A stretch of DNA of 64,000 nucleotides from Solirubrobacter soli DSM 22325 (GTDB lineage: Bacteria > Actinomycetota > Thermoleophilia > Solirubrobacterales > Solirubrobacteraceae): NCBI RefSeq assembly GCF_000423665.1, contig NZ_AUIK01000008.1, positions 62,001 to 126,000 of the forward strand, given 5' to 3'. The position numbers were made by a program, and so were the translations under genes. Shown piece by piece: positions 15,621-24,094 of this stretch (position 1 is the stretch's first letter; the number at the start of each line of letters is the position of its first letter). Under the pieces are notes generated by a model. The model worked only from the letters and a program-made list of their open reading frames with translations. It did no database searches and was not told the DNA's origin.

Positions 15621-16618
15621 GAGCCCTCCCCGGAAATGGCGCCCTGCAGGTTCTGTCCCGTGTCCTCGGCGTATTCCTGCGCGGCGATCAGCGCCGCGCC
15701 GAGGACGCCCGCCCGCGGCCCGTGGCGCGCGATGCGGATCGTGGTGTTCAGACCCAGCCCGGGCACGACGTGCCGGAAGGCGGCATCCCGCGCGGGCTCC
15801 AGGAGCAACTCTCCGGCGCGCGACACGCCGCCGCCGATCACGACCTCCAACGGATCGAACGTGTTGATCGCGTTGGCGATGCCGATCCCCAGCCGCTCGC
15901 CGAGCACCCGCAGGCACCACAGCGACGGCTCGTCGCCCGCCTCGGCGCCCGCGACGACGTCGTGGCCGTCGATCGAGCCCTTGGAGGCGAGCATCTTGCC
16001 GATGTAGGAGTCGCGGTACTGCACCGCGGCGTAATCCGCCAGGCGGTCCAGCGCGCGGCCGGAGGCCAACGTCTCCAGCGACCCCCGTTGCGGGAACGGG
16101 TCGCCCGGCACGTTGTTGCCGAACCCGAGGTCGCGGCCGATGATCGTGTGCCCGACCTCGGCGGCCGACGTCGTGGCGCCGCGGTACAGGCGCCCGTTGA
16201 GGACCCATCCGCCGCCCACGCCGGTGCCGATCGTGAACATGACCAGCGACGGGACCGTCATCCGGCCGTCCTCGAACGCCTCCGCCAGAGCGGCGCAGCC
16301 GGCGTCGTTCTCGACATAGACCGGCACGCCGAGCCGCTCGGTCAGCAACTGGCGCAGCGGGATGTCGTGGAGCGGGATGTTGACCGAGGCGAGGATCTTG
16401 CCCGTCGCGAACTCGACCACGGACGGCATGCCGATGCCGATGCCCTTGGTCTCGTCGGTGATCGAGCCCTCGACCGCCGCGGCCAACTGCTCGACGAGCG
16501 CGTCCTGCGACGCCTGGTTGGTGGAGACGACGCGCGAGTCCGAGAGCTCGCCGCCCTCGAGCACCGCGACCGCGATCTTGGTGCCTCCGACGTCGACACC
16601 GATGAACTGGTCACTCAC
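15617..16618 (-). CDS. ROK-family glucokinase lacking zinc cysteines
   Basis: 333 residues from a GTG overlapping the pgl stop. ATP-binding signatures DVGGTKIAVAVLEGG and FTIGTGVGGGWVLNGRLYRG are present, and ENDAGCAALAE provides the catalytic aspartate. The usual ROK zinc site C-x-C-G-x-x-G-C-x-E is altered to DPFPQRGSLETLASG: the cysteines are gone while the E is kept. EVGH supplies the remaining ligand-like residues. The likely role is phosphorylating glucose to glucose-6-phosphate for the adjacent zwf and pgi. A transcriptional role is unlikely because no HTH is present. Confidence 0.85.
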   Translation of the reverse strand: MSDQFIGVDVGGTKIAVAVLEGGELSDSRVVSTNQASQDALVEQLAAAVEGSITDETKGIGIGMPSVVEFATGKILASVNIPLHDIPLRQLLTERLGVPVYVENDAGCAALAEAFEDGRMTVPSLVMFTIGTGVGGGWVLNGRLYRGATTSAAEVGHTIIGRDLGFGNNVPGDPFPQRGSLETLASGRALDRLADYAAVQYRDSYIGKMLASKGSIDGHDVVAGAEAGDEPSLWCLRVLGERLGIGIANAINTFDPLEVVIGGGVSRAGELLLEPARDAAFRHVVPGLGLNTTIRIARHGPRAGVLGAALIAAQEYAEDTGQNLQGAISGEGS

Positions 16619-17301
16619 GACAGACCCTCCGCGGCGGCCTCGTCAAGGATCAGCGTGAACTCGCCCGCCGTCGGCCGCACATGCGCGGCAGGAGAGGATG
16701 GGTCCCGGGGATCGCCGAAGGCGCGCTTGACCGCCTTGGCCTTGTCCTTGCCGGTCACGAGGAAGACGACGCGGCGCGCGCCGTTGATGGCCGGCAGCGT
16801 GAGCGAGATCCGCGGGACCTGCGGCTCCATCCCGGCGAGCTCGACGCCCGTCACGAGCCGCTGACGCTCCTCGACTTCCGGCTTGCCCGGGAACAGCGAC
16901 GCGCAGTGCGAGTCCGGCCCGAGGCCGAGCAGCACGAGGTCCCAGCGCGGGGAGGCGCCGAGGTGCTCGCGCACGAGCGCCTCGTAGGCGGCGGCGCCGG
17001 CGTCCGGGCCGACCTCGCCTTCCATCCGCATCACGGACGGCCGCTGGTCGCGCATGATCCGGCCCAGGAGCGCGTCAGTGGCCATGCGGAAGTTCGACAA
17101 CCCGCTCTCGGGCGGTACGCAGCGCTCGTCGCTGAACCAGACCGTGGACCCGTTCCAGTTCGCGTTCTTCGCGGCGGCCGTCTCATACGCCAGCTTCGGC
17201 GTCGAACCGCCGGTCAGGACGATGTGCGACCCGCGCTCCGCTGCCTCCACCAGCATCTCGGCGACCGTGGCCGCCGGGTTCTCCTCCACTCGGATGTCCA
17301 T
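16615..17301 (-). CDS. pgl: 6-phosphogluconolactonase
   Basis: 228 residues, the usual DevB/Pgl length. LTGGSTPKLAYE (35-46), WFSDERCVPPESGLSNFRM and LLGLGPDSHCASLFPG are the family motifs, with the D-H pair of the active site in the last. It hydrolyses 6-phosphoglucono-lactone made by Zwf to 6-phosphogluconate. It lies three bases after opcA and overlaps the ROK kinase by four bases, so the operon is tightly coupled. Confidence 0.93.
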   Translation of the reverse strand: MDIRVEENPAATVAEMLVEAAERGSHIVLTGGSTPKLAYETAAAKNANWNGSTVWFSDERCVPPESGLSNFRMATDALLGRIMRDQRPSVMRMEGEVGPDAGAAAYEALVREHLGASPRWDLVLLGLGPDSHCASLFPGKPEVEERQRLVTGVELAGMEPQVPRISLTLPAINGARRVVFLVTGKDKAKAVKRAFGDPRDPSSPAAHVRPTAGEFTLILDEAAAEGLS

Positions 17302-17304
17302 TCC

Positions 17305-18354
17305 TCAAATCACCATCGCCTCGGCAGATTGCAGCGCGGGACGATAGGTGGGATCGCGCAGCAGCGCTTGGCGGACCCCCTCGCCGAGGATTCCGCCCTC
17401 GCCGCGGGAAGCTCCCATGACCGTCCACGTGCGCTCGGTGCCGTCGCGGTCGCGGCGCATCGCCCGCAGCCCGCCGGGCGAGCGATCCAGCGCCATGGCG
17501 GCGCCCGAGGCGAGCTCGATCGTCACGCCGGCGAGCCCCGGCGCGCTCATCTCGACCGGCTCGAGGTGCAGCTTGATGTCCTGCCGGCGCGTGTGCGCGG
17601 TCCCACTCCAGTGCCCGCGGGCCTCCGCCAGCGCGCCCGGCTGCCAGCCGAGGCGGGAGGCCAGCCAGCCGCAGAACAGCAGCCCGGACGCGAGCGAGTC
17701 CTCGCGGTGGCGCACGGTCACGCCGCTGATCCGGGCGAGGTCCGGCCGCCGGCGCGGCGAGTCGAACGCCGCCGCGATCCGCTCACGCCACGGGGTCGAG
17801 CGCAGCCACGCGAGGTCGACCACGTACATGTCCTTCGAGAGCGAGTCCGCGCGGGTGAGGGCGGACTCGACGTCAGGCGCGTCCTGAGAGTCGATCAGCA
17901 CGATCTGCGCCAGCCGCCGCAGCGCGTCGACCGCATCCATGTGCCGGTGCGGCGACCAGACCATCGTCGTCAGATCGCTCACGACGAGCGGGTCGACGAT
18001 CGTGTCGAGCTTCGCGAGATGGCGGTCGCCGACCTGCAGCTCCACCCGCTCGCGGCCGACCGAGATCGCGCCTGAGCGGGCGTCGTCGTCGGTGCCGATC
18101 CGGACGACCGCCGACAGCCGCTTCCGGCCGGGCTCGACCGCGACCAGGATCAGCCGCGACGGGTGGAAGCGCCCGACCCGCTGGAGCCGGTTCTCGACCT
18201 CGCCGCGGAAGTCCTTGTCGACGATCACGACCATGTTCATGACGCGCGCGGGCACGTAGGCGCGCTCCTGCTTGTGACGCTCGGCGAACAGCTTGCGCAG
18301 CGCGGCCTCGATCGCGCCCGGGGTGGTGTCGTCGTCGCGCCAGATGTCGTCCAT
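17305..18354 (-). CDS. opcA: Glucose-6-phosphate dehydrogenase assembly protein OpcA
   Basis: 349 residues. The OpcA/OxPPCycle signature is clear: MNMVVIVDKD near the N-terminus, RFHPSRLILVAVEPG, WSPHRHMDAVDALRRLAQ and VDLAWLRSTPWRERIAA. In cyanobacteria and actinobacteria OpcA activates G6PDH and links it to redox state. Its start shares one base with the zwf stop, so the pair is translated together. No cysteine pair equivalent to a redox switch is obvious. Confidence 0.92.
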   Translation of the reverse strand: MDDIWRDDDTTPGAIEAALRKLFAERHKQERAYVPARVMNMVVIVDKDFRGEVENRLQRVGRFHPSRLILVAVEPGRKRLSAVVRIGTDDDARSGAISVGRERVELQVGDRHLAKLDTIVDPLVVSDLTTMVWSPHRHMDAVDALRRLAQIVLIDSQDAPDVESALTRADSLSKDMYVVDLAWLRSTPWRERIAAAFDSPRRRPDLARISGVTVRHREDSLASGLLFCGWLASRLGWQPGALAEARGHWSGTAHTRRQDIKLHLEPVEMSAPGLAGVTIELASGAAMALDRSPGGLRAMRRDRDGTERTWTVMGASRGEGGILGEGVRQALLRDPTYRPALQSAEAMVI

Positions 18355-19898
18355 CAGAGGCCTCGCCAGCGGTGCGGGGCGATCAGCTCGTCCGCCGCCT
18401 CAGGGCCGCCGGAGCCGGAGACGTACGTGTGCAGAGGCTCGGTGTCGGCGGCCCACGCCTTCAGGATCGGGTCGATGATCGACCACTGGGCGATCACCTC
18501 GTCCGACCGTGTGAAGAGCGTCGCCTCGCCGCGCATCGCGTCGAGGATCAGCCGCTCATAGGCCTCCGGCGACTGCGACATGAACGCCGAGCCGTAGAGG
18601 AACTCCATGTTCACCGGGCGGATGCGCATCGAGGAGCCGGGGATCTTCGCCCCCAGCGACAGCGACACGCCCTCGTTGGGCTGCATCGTCAGCACGAGCT
18701 GGTTCGGCTTGACGCCGACCGACCCGTGCGACTGGAACGCAAGGTGCGGGACCGGCTTGAGCTGGACCGCGATCTCGGTGACCTTGCGCGCGAGGTGCTT
18801 GCCCGTGCGCAGGAAGATCGGCACGCCCGCCCAGCGCCAGTTGTGGACCTCCAGGCGCAGGGCCGCGTAGGTCTCGGTGCGCGAATCCGCGGGGACGCCG
18901 TCCTCCTGCAGGTAGCCGACGACCTCCTCGCCGCCCTCGACGCCGGCGACGTACTGCGCGCGCACGGTGTCGCGCCGCACCTCCTCCGGCGTCGGCGGCG
19001 TGATCGCCTGCAGGACCTTGACCTTCTCGTCGCGGACCTTGTCGGCCTCGAAGGAGGCCGGCGGCTCCATGCAGACCAGCGTCAGCAGCTGGAGCATGTG
19101 GTTCTGGACGAGGTCGCGCAGCGCTCCCGACCGGTCGTAGTACCCCGCCCGCGAGCCGATCCCGATGTCCTCGGCCGCGGTGATCTGGATGTGCTCGATG
19201 TAGTTGCGGTTCCAGACCGGCTCGAACATGAAGTTCGCGAACCGGAACGCCATCACGTTCTGGACGGTCTCCTTGCCCAGGTAGTGGTCGATCCGGTAGA
19301 CCTGCTGCTCGCGGAAGACGTGGTCCACGACCTCCTGTAGCTCCAGCGCGGTCTTCAGGTCGGTGCCGAACGGCTTCTCGATGATGCAGCGGACGTCGAC
19401 GTCGGAGTCGTAGTTGAGGTCCGCCGACTTGAGCGCCTTGACGATGACCGGGAAGTACTCGGGCGCGGTCGAGAGGTAGTAGCCGCGGTTGAGCTTCCCG
19501 CCGCCGTCCTCGTCGAGGCGCTCGATCAGCTCGCGCAGCTGCGAGTAGGCGGGCTCGTCGTCGAACGAGAACCCGACGTAGTGCATGCGGCCGAGCAGGC
19601 CCTCGAGCACGGTCGCGTCCGGCTCGCGGCGCGAGTACTTCTCGATCGCCGCCTTGGCCATCGCGCGGAACTCGTCGCTCGGCATCTCGCGGCGGGCGAC
19701 GCCGACCAGGTTGAAGCGCTCGGGGAGCGCGCCCTCGTGGGCGAGGTTGTAGAGCGCCGGGAGCAGCTTGCGGTGGGCGAGGTCGCCCGTGACGCCGAAG
19801 ATCGTCAGCGTCGTCGCGGGGACCGGCAGGCGCTCGAGTCCCTCGATCAGCGGGTTCTCGCCGAGCGCCTGGGGATCGGGCTTGACGTCGACCGCCAT
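18354..19898 (-). CDS. zwf: Glucose-6-phosphate 1-dehydrogenase
   Basis: 514 residues. The NADP-binding GVTGDLAHRKLLPAL is at about 35-49, and the substrate/catalytic motif RIDHYLGKE at about 202-210 with the following EHIQIT. PANFMFEP-like ANFMFEPVWNRNYIEHIQI is typical. It oxidises glucose-6-phosphate to the lactone, giving NADPH, and is the entry to the oxidative pentose-phosphate pathway. It follows gnd with a single-base gap and precedes opcA. Length and motifs are complete. Confidence 0.95.
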   Translation of the reverse strand: MAVDVKPDPQALGENPLIEGLERLPVPATTLTIFGVTGDLAHRKLLPALYNLAHEGALPERFNLVGVARREMPSDEFRAMAKAAIEKYSRREPDATVLEGLLGRMHYVGFSFDDEPAYSQLRELIERLDEDGGGKLNRGYYLSTAPEYFPVIVKALKSADLNYDSDVDVRCIIEKPFGTDLKTALELQEVVDHVFREQQVYRIDHYLGKETVQNVMAFRFANFMFEPVWNRNYIEHIQITAAEDIGIGSRAGYYDRSGALRDLVQNHMLQLLTLVCMEPPASFEADKVRDEKVKVLQAITPPTPEEVRRDTVRAQYVAGVEGGEEVVGYLQEDGVPADSRTETYAALRLEVHNWRWAGVPIFLRTGKHLARKVTEIAVQLKPVPHLAFQSHGSVGVKPNQLVLTMQPNEGVSLSLGAKIPGSSMRIRPVNMEFLYGSAFMSQSPEAYERLILDAMRGEATLFTRSDEVIAQWSIIDPILKAWAADTEPLHTYVSGSGGPEAADELIAPHRWRGL

Positions 19899-19899
19899 C

Positions 19900-20811
19900 T
19901 CAGGTCTCCTCGACCTTCTTCACCGCGTGGCCGCCGAACTGGTTGCGCAGCGCGGCCAGCACGCGGGCGGCGTAGTCGCCCTCCTGGCGCGAGTAGAACC
20001 GGGCGTAGAGCGACGCCGCGAGCGCGGGCGTCGGCACCGCCATCTCGATGCCGTCGGCCATCATCCAGCGGCCCTCGCCGGAGTCGTCCACGTAGCCGCG
20101 CAGGCTCTTGAGGTCGTTGCCCTCCTGGTCGAACGCGCGCTCGGCGAGCTCGCACAGCCAGGAACGCACGACCGAGCCGCGGTTCCACAGCCCCGCGACC
20201 TCTTTGAGCTCGATCGGGAACTCCGACTGATGCATGAGATCGAAGCCCTCGGCGTACGCCTGCATCATCCCGTACTCGACGCCGTTGTGGACCATCTTCA
20301 CGAAGTGCCCGGCGCCCGTGGGGCCGAAGTGGCGCCAGCCGTCCGGCGGCGCCAGCACGTCGAGGATCGGCGTCAGCTGGGCGATCGACTCGTCAGGCCC
20401 GCCCGCCATCATGCAGTAGCCGACCTCGAGGCCCCAGATGCCGCCTGAGGTGCCGACGTCGGCGTACTTGATGCCCTTGGGCGCGAGCTCCTCCGCCCGC
20501 CGCTGGTCGTCGTGCCAGTTGGAGTTGCCACCGTCGACGATCGTGTCGCCCTCGTCGAGCAGCTCGGCGAGCTTGTCGATCGTCGACTGGGTGATGTTGC
20601 CCGACGGCACCATCAGCCAGATCATCCGCGGCTTGTCGAGCTTGGAGACGAGCTCCTCGAGCGAGGAGGCACCCACCGCGCCGTGGCCCTCGGCCGTGCT
20701 GACGGCATCCGCGTTGGGGTCGAAGGCGATGACCTCATGGTCCGAGTCGCGCCTGATGCGATGGACCATGTTGCCGCCCATCTTGCCGAGGCCGACGAAT
20801 CCGATCTGCAT
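19900..20811 (-). CDS. gnd: 6-phosphogluconate dehydrogenase (short, YqeC type)
   Basis: 303 residues, the short form rather than the 470-residue enzyme. GFVGLGKMGGNMVHRI is the dinucleotide-binding loop, MVPSGNITQSTID and VDGGNSNWHDD follow, and the catalytic region has GTSGGIWGLEVGYCMMAGG and GHFVKMVHNGVEYGMMQAYAEG. It decarboxylates 6-phosphogluconate to ribulose-5-phosphate. Short forms of this kind are often NAD-preferring; the residues after strand 2 (AFDPNADA) contain an aspartate consistent with NAD. It lies two bases after the pgi stop. Confidence 0.92.
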   Translation of the reverse strand: MQIGFVGLGKMGGNMVHRIRRDSDHEVIAFDPNADAVSTAEGHGAVGASSLEELVSKLDKPRMIWLMVPSGNITQSTIDKLAELLDEGDTIVDGGNSNWHDDQRRAEELAPKGIKYADVGTSGGIWGLEVGYCMMAGGPDESIAQLTPILDVLAPPDGWRHFGPTGAGHFVKMVHNGVEYGMMQAYAEGFDLMHQSEFPIELKEVAGLWNRGSVVRSWLCELAERAFDQEGNDLKSLRGYVDDSGEGRWMMADGIEMAVPTPALAASLYARFYSRQEGDYAARVLAALRNQFGGHAVKKVEET

Positions 20812-20813
20812 GT

Positions 20814-22379
20814 CTAGAGCTGCTCCTTGATCGCGTCGATGTCACCGACGCTGACGCGCACGGCGGGGAGGCCGTGGTTGCGCAGCGTCTGCAGATCGCC
20901 GTCCGCCTGGGCACGGATCAGCGTGGCAAACGTGTAGGGCTCGCCCGGGATCTCCAGGTCCTCCGTGGGCTCGTCGATGAGCTGCAGGAAGCGCCCGGTC
21001 TTCGGGCCGCCCTTGTGGAACTGCCCGGTCGAGTGCAAGAAGCGCGGGCCGTAGCCCCACGTGGTCGCCACGTGGTAGCGCTCGATGACCGCCTCCCGCA
21101 GCCGCGCGATCGCGGCCGCGGTCTCGACGGAGTACGGCAGGTAGCCCATGATCGCGAAGTAGTGCGGCGGCTCCAGGCCATCGCTCAGCTCGCTCACGCT
21201 GCCCGCCTCCAAACCCGGCGAACCCTCGTTGAGCACGCGGTTCGTGTTGTCCTTGGCCTCTTGGACGTTGGGCTGGTCGAACGGGTTGATCTCGAGCACC
21301 CAGCCCGCGACGGCGACCGCGAACTCCGAGAGGTAGAAGATCCGGCCGAGGTCGTTCGGGCCGAGCGCGCGGATCGTGATCACCGGGTGGCCGGCGTCCT
21401 TGAGCGCGGCGACCTTCGCGGCGTTGTCGGCGTCGCCGACCGCGATGTGCAGGAAGACGCGATCCTCGCCATAGGCCTCCGGAGCGAGCAGCGGCTCATC
21501 CGCGATCGGCAGGACGCCTGTGCCCTGCTTGCCGGTCGACTCCGCCCACAGCTGCTCGGCCCAGATGCCGTAGCTGGTCAGCGGCGCGTCGGCGACGAAC
21601 GTGAGCTTGTCGCGGCCCTGGCGGGCGAGTTCGCCGATCGCGCAGCCGAGCCACAGGCCGGCGTTGCCGTGCTCGGAGCGGCACTCCTCGGCGGCGCCGA
21701 TCGCGGAGTCCAGGATCGCCTGCAGGTTGATGCCGGCGGCCGCGGCCGGAACCAGGCCGAACGGCGACAGCGCGCTGTAGCGGCCGCCGATGTCCGGGTC
21801 GCCGTGAAAGACCTGGCGGAAGCCGTTCTCGCCGGCCATCGCCTCGAGGCCTGAGCCGGGGTCGGTGACCGCGGCGAAGTGCGAGCCGTCGTTCTGGCGC
21901 GCGTGGAACGCCTTGAACATCGACATCGGCTCGATCGTGCCACCCGACTTCGATGAGACGATCATGAGCGCGCGGTCGAGGTCGATCCGGTTGAGGACCT
22001 CGGTGACCTCCCGCGGGTGCGTCGAGTCGAGGACGTGCAGCGTCAACCCGTTGACGAGCTTGCCGAACGACTGCCGGAAGACCTCTGGCGCGAGGCTCGA
22101 GCCGCCCATGCCGAGCACGACAGCGTCGCGGAAGCCCTCCGCCTTCAGGCCTTCGGCGAACGCCTCGTAGTCCGCGACCTTCTCGCGTTCACGGTCGGCG
22201 ATGTCCAGCCAGCCCAACCGGTTCGTTACCTCCGGCGTCCCCTCCGGCGCCCACAACGTACCGTCCTTGCGCCAGATTCGAGCGACGACGTCCTCGTCCG
22301 CCGCCCGCTGCAAACGGGTGGAGACCGCATCCGCATAGCGCTCGGGGACGTCGGCTTCGATCGTCGTGACGTCGCTCAT
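20814..22379 (-). CDS. pgi: Glucose-6-phosphate isomerase
   Basis: 521 residues. Motifs: VVLGMGGSSLAPEVFR, DSTHPREV, VSSKSGGTIEPMSMF, FHGDPDIGGRYSALSPFG, and the late EINPFDQPNVQEAK. The sequence style matches the isomerase half of actinobacterial transaldolase-isomerase (Tal-Pgi) fusions rather than E. coli Pgi, but no transaldolase domain is attached. It interconverts glucose-6- and fructose-6-phosphate. A Shine-Dalgarno GGGAGGAA lies upstream, so unlike many genes here it has a leader (about 32 nt). It is the first gene of the operon that continues through gnd, zwf, opcA, pgl, ROK and rpiB. Confidence 0.92.
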   Translation of the reverse strand: MSDVTTIEADVPERYADAVSTRLQRAADEDVVARIWRKDGTLWAPEGTPEVTNRLGWLDIADREREKVADYEAFAEGLKAEGFRDAVVLGMGGSSLAPEVFRQSFGKLVNGLTLHVLDSTHPREVTEVLNRIDLDRALMIVSSKSGGTIEPMSMFKAFHARQNDGSHFAAVTDPGSGLEAMAGENGFRQVFHGDPDIGGRYSALSPFGLVPAAAAGINLQAILDSAIGAAEECRSEHGNAGLWLGCAIGELARQGRDKLTFVADAPLTSYGIWAEQLWAESTGKQGTGVLPIADEPLLAPEAYGEDRVFLHIAVGDADNAAKVAALKDAGHPVITIRALGPNDLGRIFYLSEFAVAVAGWVLEINPFDQPNVQEAKDNTNRVLNEGSPGLEAGSVSELSDGLEPPHYFAIMGYLPYSVETAAAIARLREAVIERYHVATTWGYGPRFLHSTGQFHKGGPKTGRFLQLIDEPTEDLEIPGEPYTFATLIRAQADGDLQTLRNHGLPAVRVSVGDIDAIKEQL

Positions 22380-22418
22380 GGTCGGTTCCTCCCTGCAGGG
22401 CGTTCAGATCGCCTTGGC

Positions 22419-22424
22419 ACGCTA
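22419..22424 (-). promoter_or_regulatory. pgi operon -10 box (TAGCGT)
   Basis: TAGCGT on the minus strand would start transcription at about 22412, giving a leader of about 32 nt with GGGAGGAA before the ATG. The same hexamer occurs at the same kind of place before tkt. No clear -35 is seen. The box lies inside the small palindrome CGCTAGCG. Confidence 0.4.
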
Positions 22425-22474
22425 GCGAACGCGAGGGCTAAGGGTCGTCGCCGTCCCGGTCGATTAACGCGGGT

Positions 22475-24094
22475 ATGACTGCCGTCCCCTCACCCGAGGA
22501 TCAGCTGCTCGAGGTCCGCCGTGGGGCGGACAGATTGCTGAGCCTCCTCCTCGTCCTGCACTTCCCGGCCGCACTGGGCCTCGCTGCCGTACACGGCACG
22601 TGGCTCGCCGCGATCCTGGTGGGCGGTGGAGTATCGGGCGGCGCGTGGCTGCTCGCGCAGCGCGCGCCCGGGGCGTTCGGGACGCGGCTGTTCATCGCGT
22701 GCGGTCTGATGACCTACTCCGCGCTGTTCATCTCGCAGTCGCACGGGCTGATCGAGATGCACTTCCACATCTTCGGCGCGCTCGCGTTCCTGCTCGTCTA
22801 CCGCGACTGGAAGACCGTCGTCGCGGCCGCCGGGTTCATCGCCATCCATCACCTCGGCTTCATGGTGCTGCAGGACGGCGGCGCGCCCGTGTGGATCATG
22901 AACCACGGCCACCTCTCGCTCGGCATGGTCCTGCTGCACGCCGTCTTCGTCGTCTTCGAGACCGTCGTCCTGGTGATCCTCGCCCGCTCGCTGGAGACCG
23001 AGACCCTCGCGACCGCGCAGCTGCGCGTCGACGACGCCGCCGAGCGCGCGCAGCTCTCCGCGTTGGCCGAGGCGCTCGAGCGCCGCGACCTCCGGAGCGT
23101 CGCCGGTGACGCGGGCGACGGCGCCACGGCGATCCTGCGGTCCGGCATCGGCCACGTCGCCACGCTCGTGCAGACGATCCAGACCGCAGCCGTCGACATC
23201 ACCCAGACCTCGCAGGAGGTCAGCACCGCCTCCGCCGACTCCGAGCGCGCGTCGACCGAGATCGCCGACGCCGTCACCAGCGTCGCCTCGACGACCGAGC
23301 AGCAGTCGCGCCTCGTGCTCGACGCGGGCGACGCCGCGGGCGAGGTGTCCGCCGCCGTCGAGCGCGCACTGCACGCCGCCGAGGCCGCCTCCGACGCCGC
23401 CGGCGCCGCGCTGGCCGACGCCGAGCGCGGCATGGGCACCGCCGACGAGGCGCGCAACGCGATGAGCGCCGTCGAGGAGTCCGCCGCGGCCATCACCGAG
23501 GCCTCCGACGCGCTCGTGCAGCGCTCCTCCGAGATCGCCGCCTTCGTGGTCACGATCACGACGATCGCCGAGCAGACGAACCTGCTGGCGCTGAACGCCG
23601 CCATCGAGGCCGCGCGGGCGGGCGAGAGCGGCAAGGGCTTCGCCGTCGTCGCCGACGAGGTCCGCAAGCTCGCCGAGCAGTCCGCCGAGGCCGCCAACTC
23701 GACCAACGAGATCGTCACCGACATCAACCGCATGACCGAGCGCGTCGCGCGGCTGGCGGGCGAGGGCGCCTCGCGTACCGAGACCGGCGCCCGCACGGTC
23801 GACCTGTCGCGCGGTGAGTTCGAAGGGATCGCCGCGCGCGCCCGCGAGGTGGCCGAGCGCGTCGACGCGATCACGCACGCCTCGCGCGAGGCCGCGGCGC
23901 ACGCGTCCGACTCGCGTGGGCGGATGACCGAGCTCGCCACGCTGGCCGAGTCCTCTTCGGCGACGACCCAGGAGGTCGCGGCGTCCACGCAGGAGACCGC
24001 CGCGACCGCGGGTCAGCTCGCGTTGTCCGCCAAGCGCCTCGACGCTGCGGCCGAGGCGCTCAACGGGCTCGTCGTTCAGTTCACGACCGCGTAG
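22475..24094 (+). CDS. Methyl-accepting chemotaxis protein with polytopic membrane sensor
   Basis: 539 residues. Residues about 20-170 contain five to six membrane helices with histidine-rich motifs ([40 protein letters not shown]) and no large extracellular domain. A long coiled coil follows, with the receptor hairpin tip around [20 protein letters not shown] (about 380-400), which contacts CheA/CheW. Such His-rich membrane domains are known in other receptors and cyclases, with an unknown signal. No che or flagellar genes are in the window. GATTAA seven bases before the ATG suggests a leaderless start. It is inserted opposite to the flanking tkt and pgi genes and overlaps tkt's 3' end by 14 bp. 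Confidence 0.88.
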   Translation: MTAVPSPEDQLLEVRRGADRLLSLLLVLHFPAALGLAAVHGTWLAAILVGGGVSGGAWLLAQRAPGAFGTRLFIACGLMTYSALFISQSHGLIEMHFHIFGALAFLLVYRDWKTVVAAAGFIAIHHLGFMVLQDGGAPVWIMNHGHLSLGMVLLHAVFVVFETVVLVILARSLETETLATAQLRVDDAAERAQLSALAEALERRDLRSVAGDAGDGATAILRSGIGHVATLVQTIQTAAVDITQTSQEVSTASADSERASTEIADAVTSVASTTEQQSRLVLDAGDAAGEVSAAVERALHAAEAASDAAGAALADAERGMGTADEARNAMSAVEESAAAITEASDALVQRSSEIAAFVVTITTIAEQTNLLALNAAIEAARAGESGKGFAVVADEVRKLAEQSAEAANSTNEIVTDINRMTERVARLAGEGASRTETGARTVDLSRGEFEGIAARAREVAERVDAITHASREAAAHASDSRGRMTELATLAESSSATTQEVAASTQETAATAGQLALSAKRLDAAAEALNGLVVQFTTA

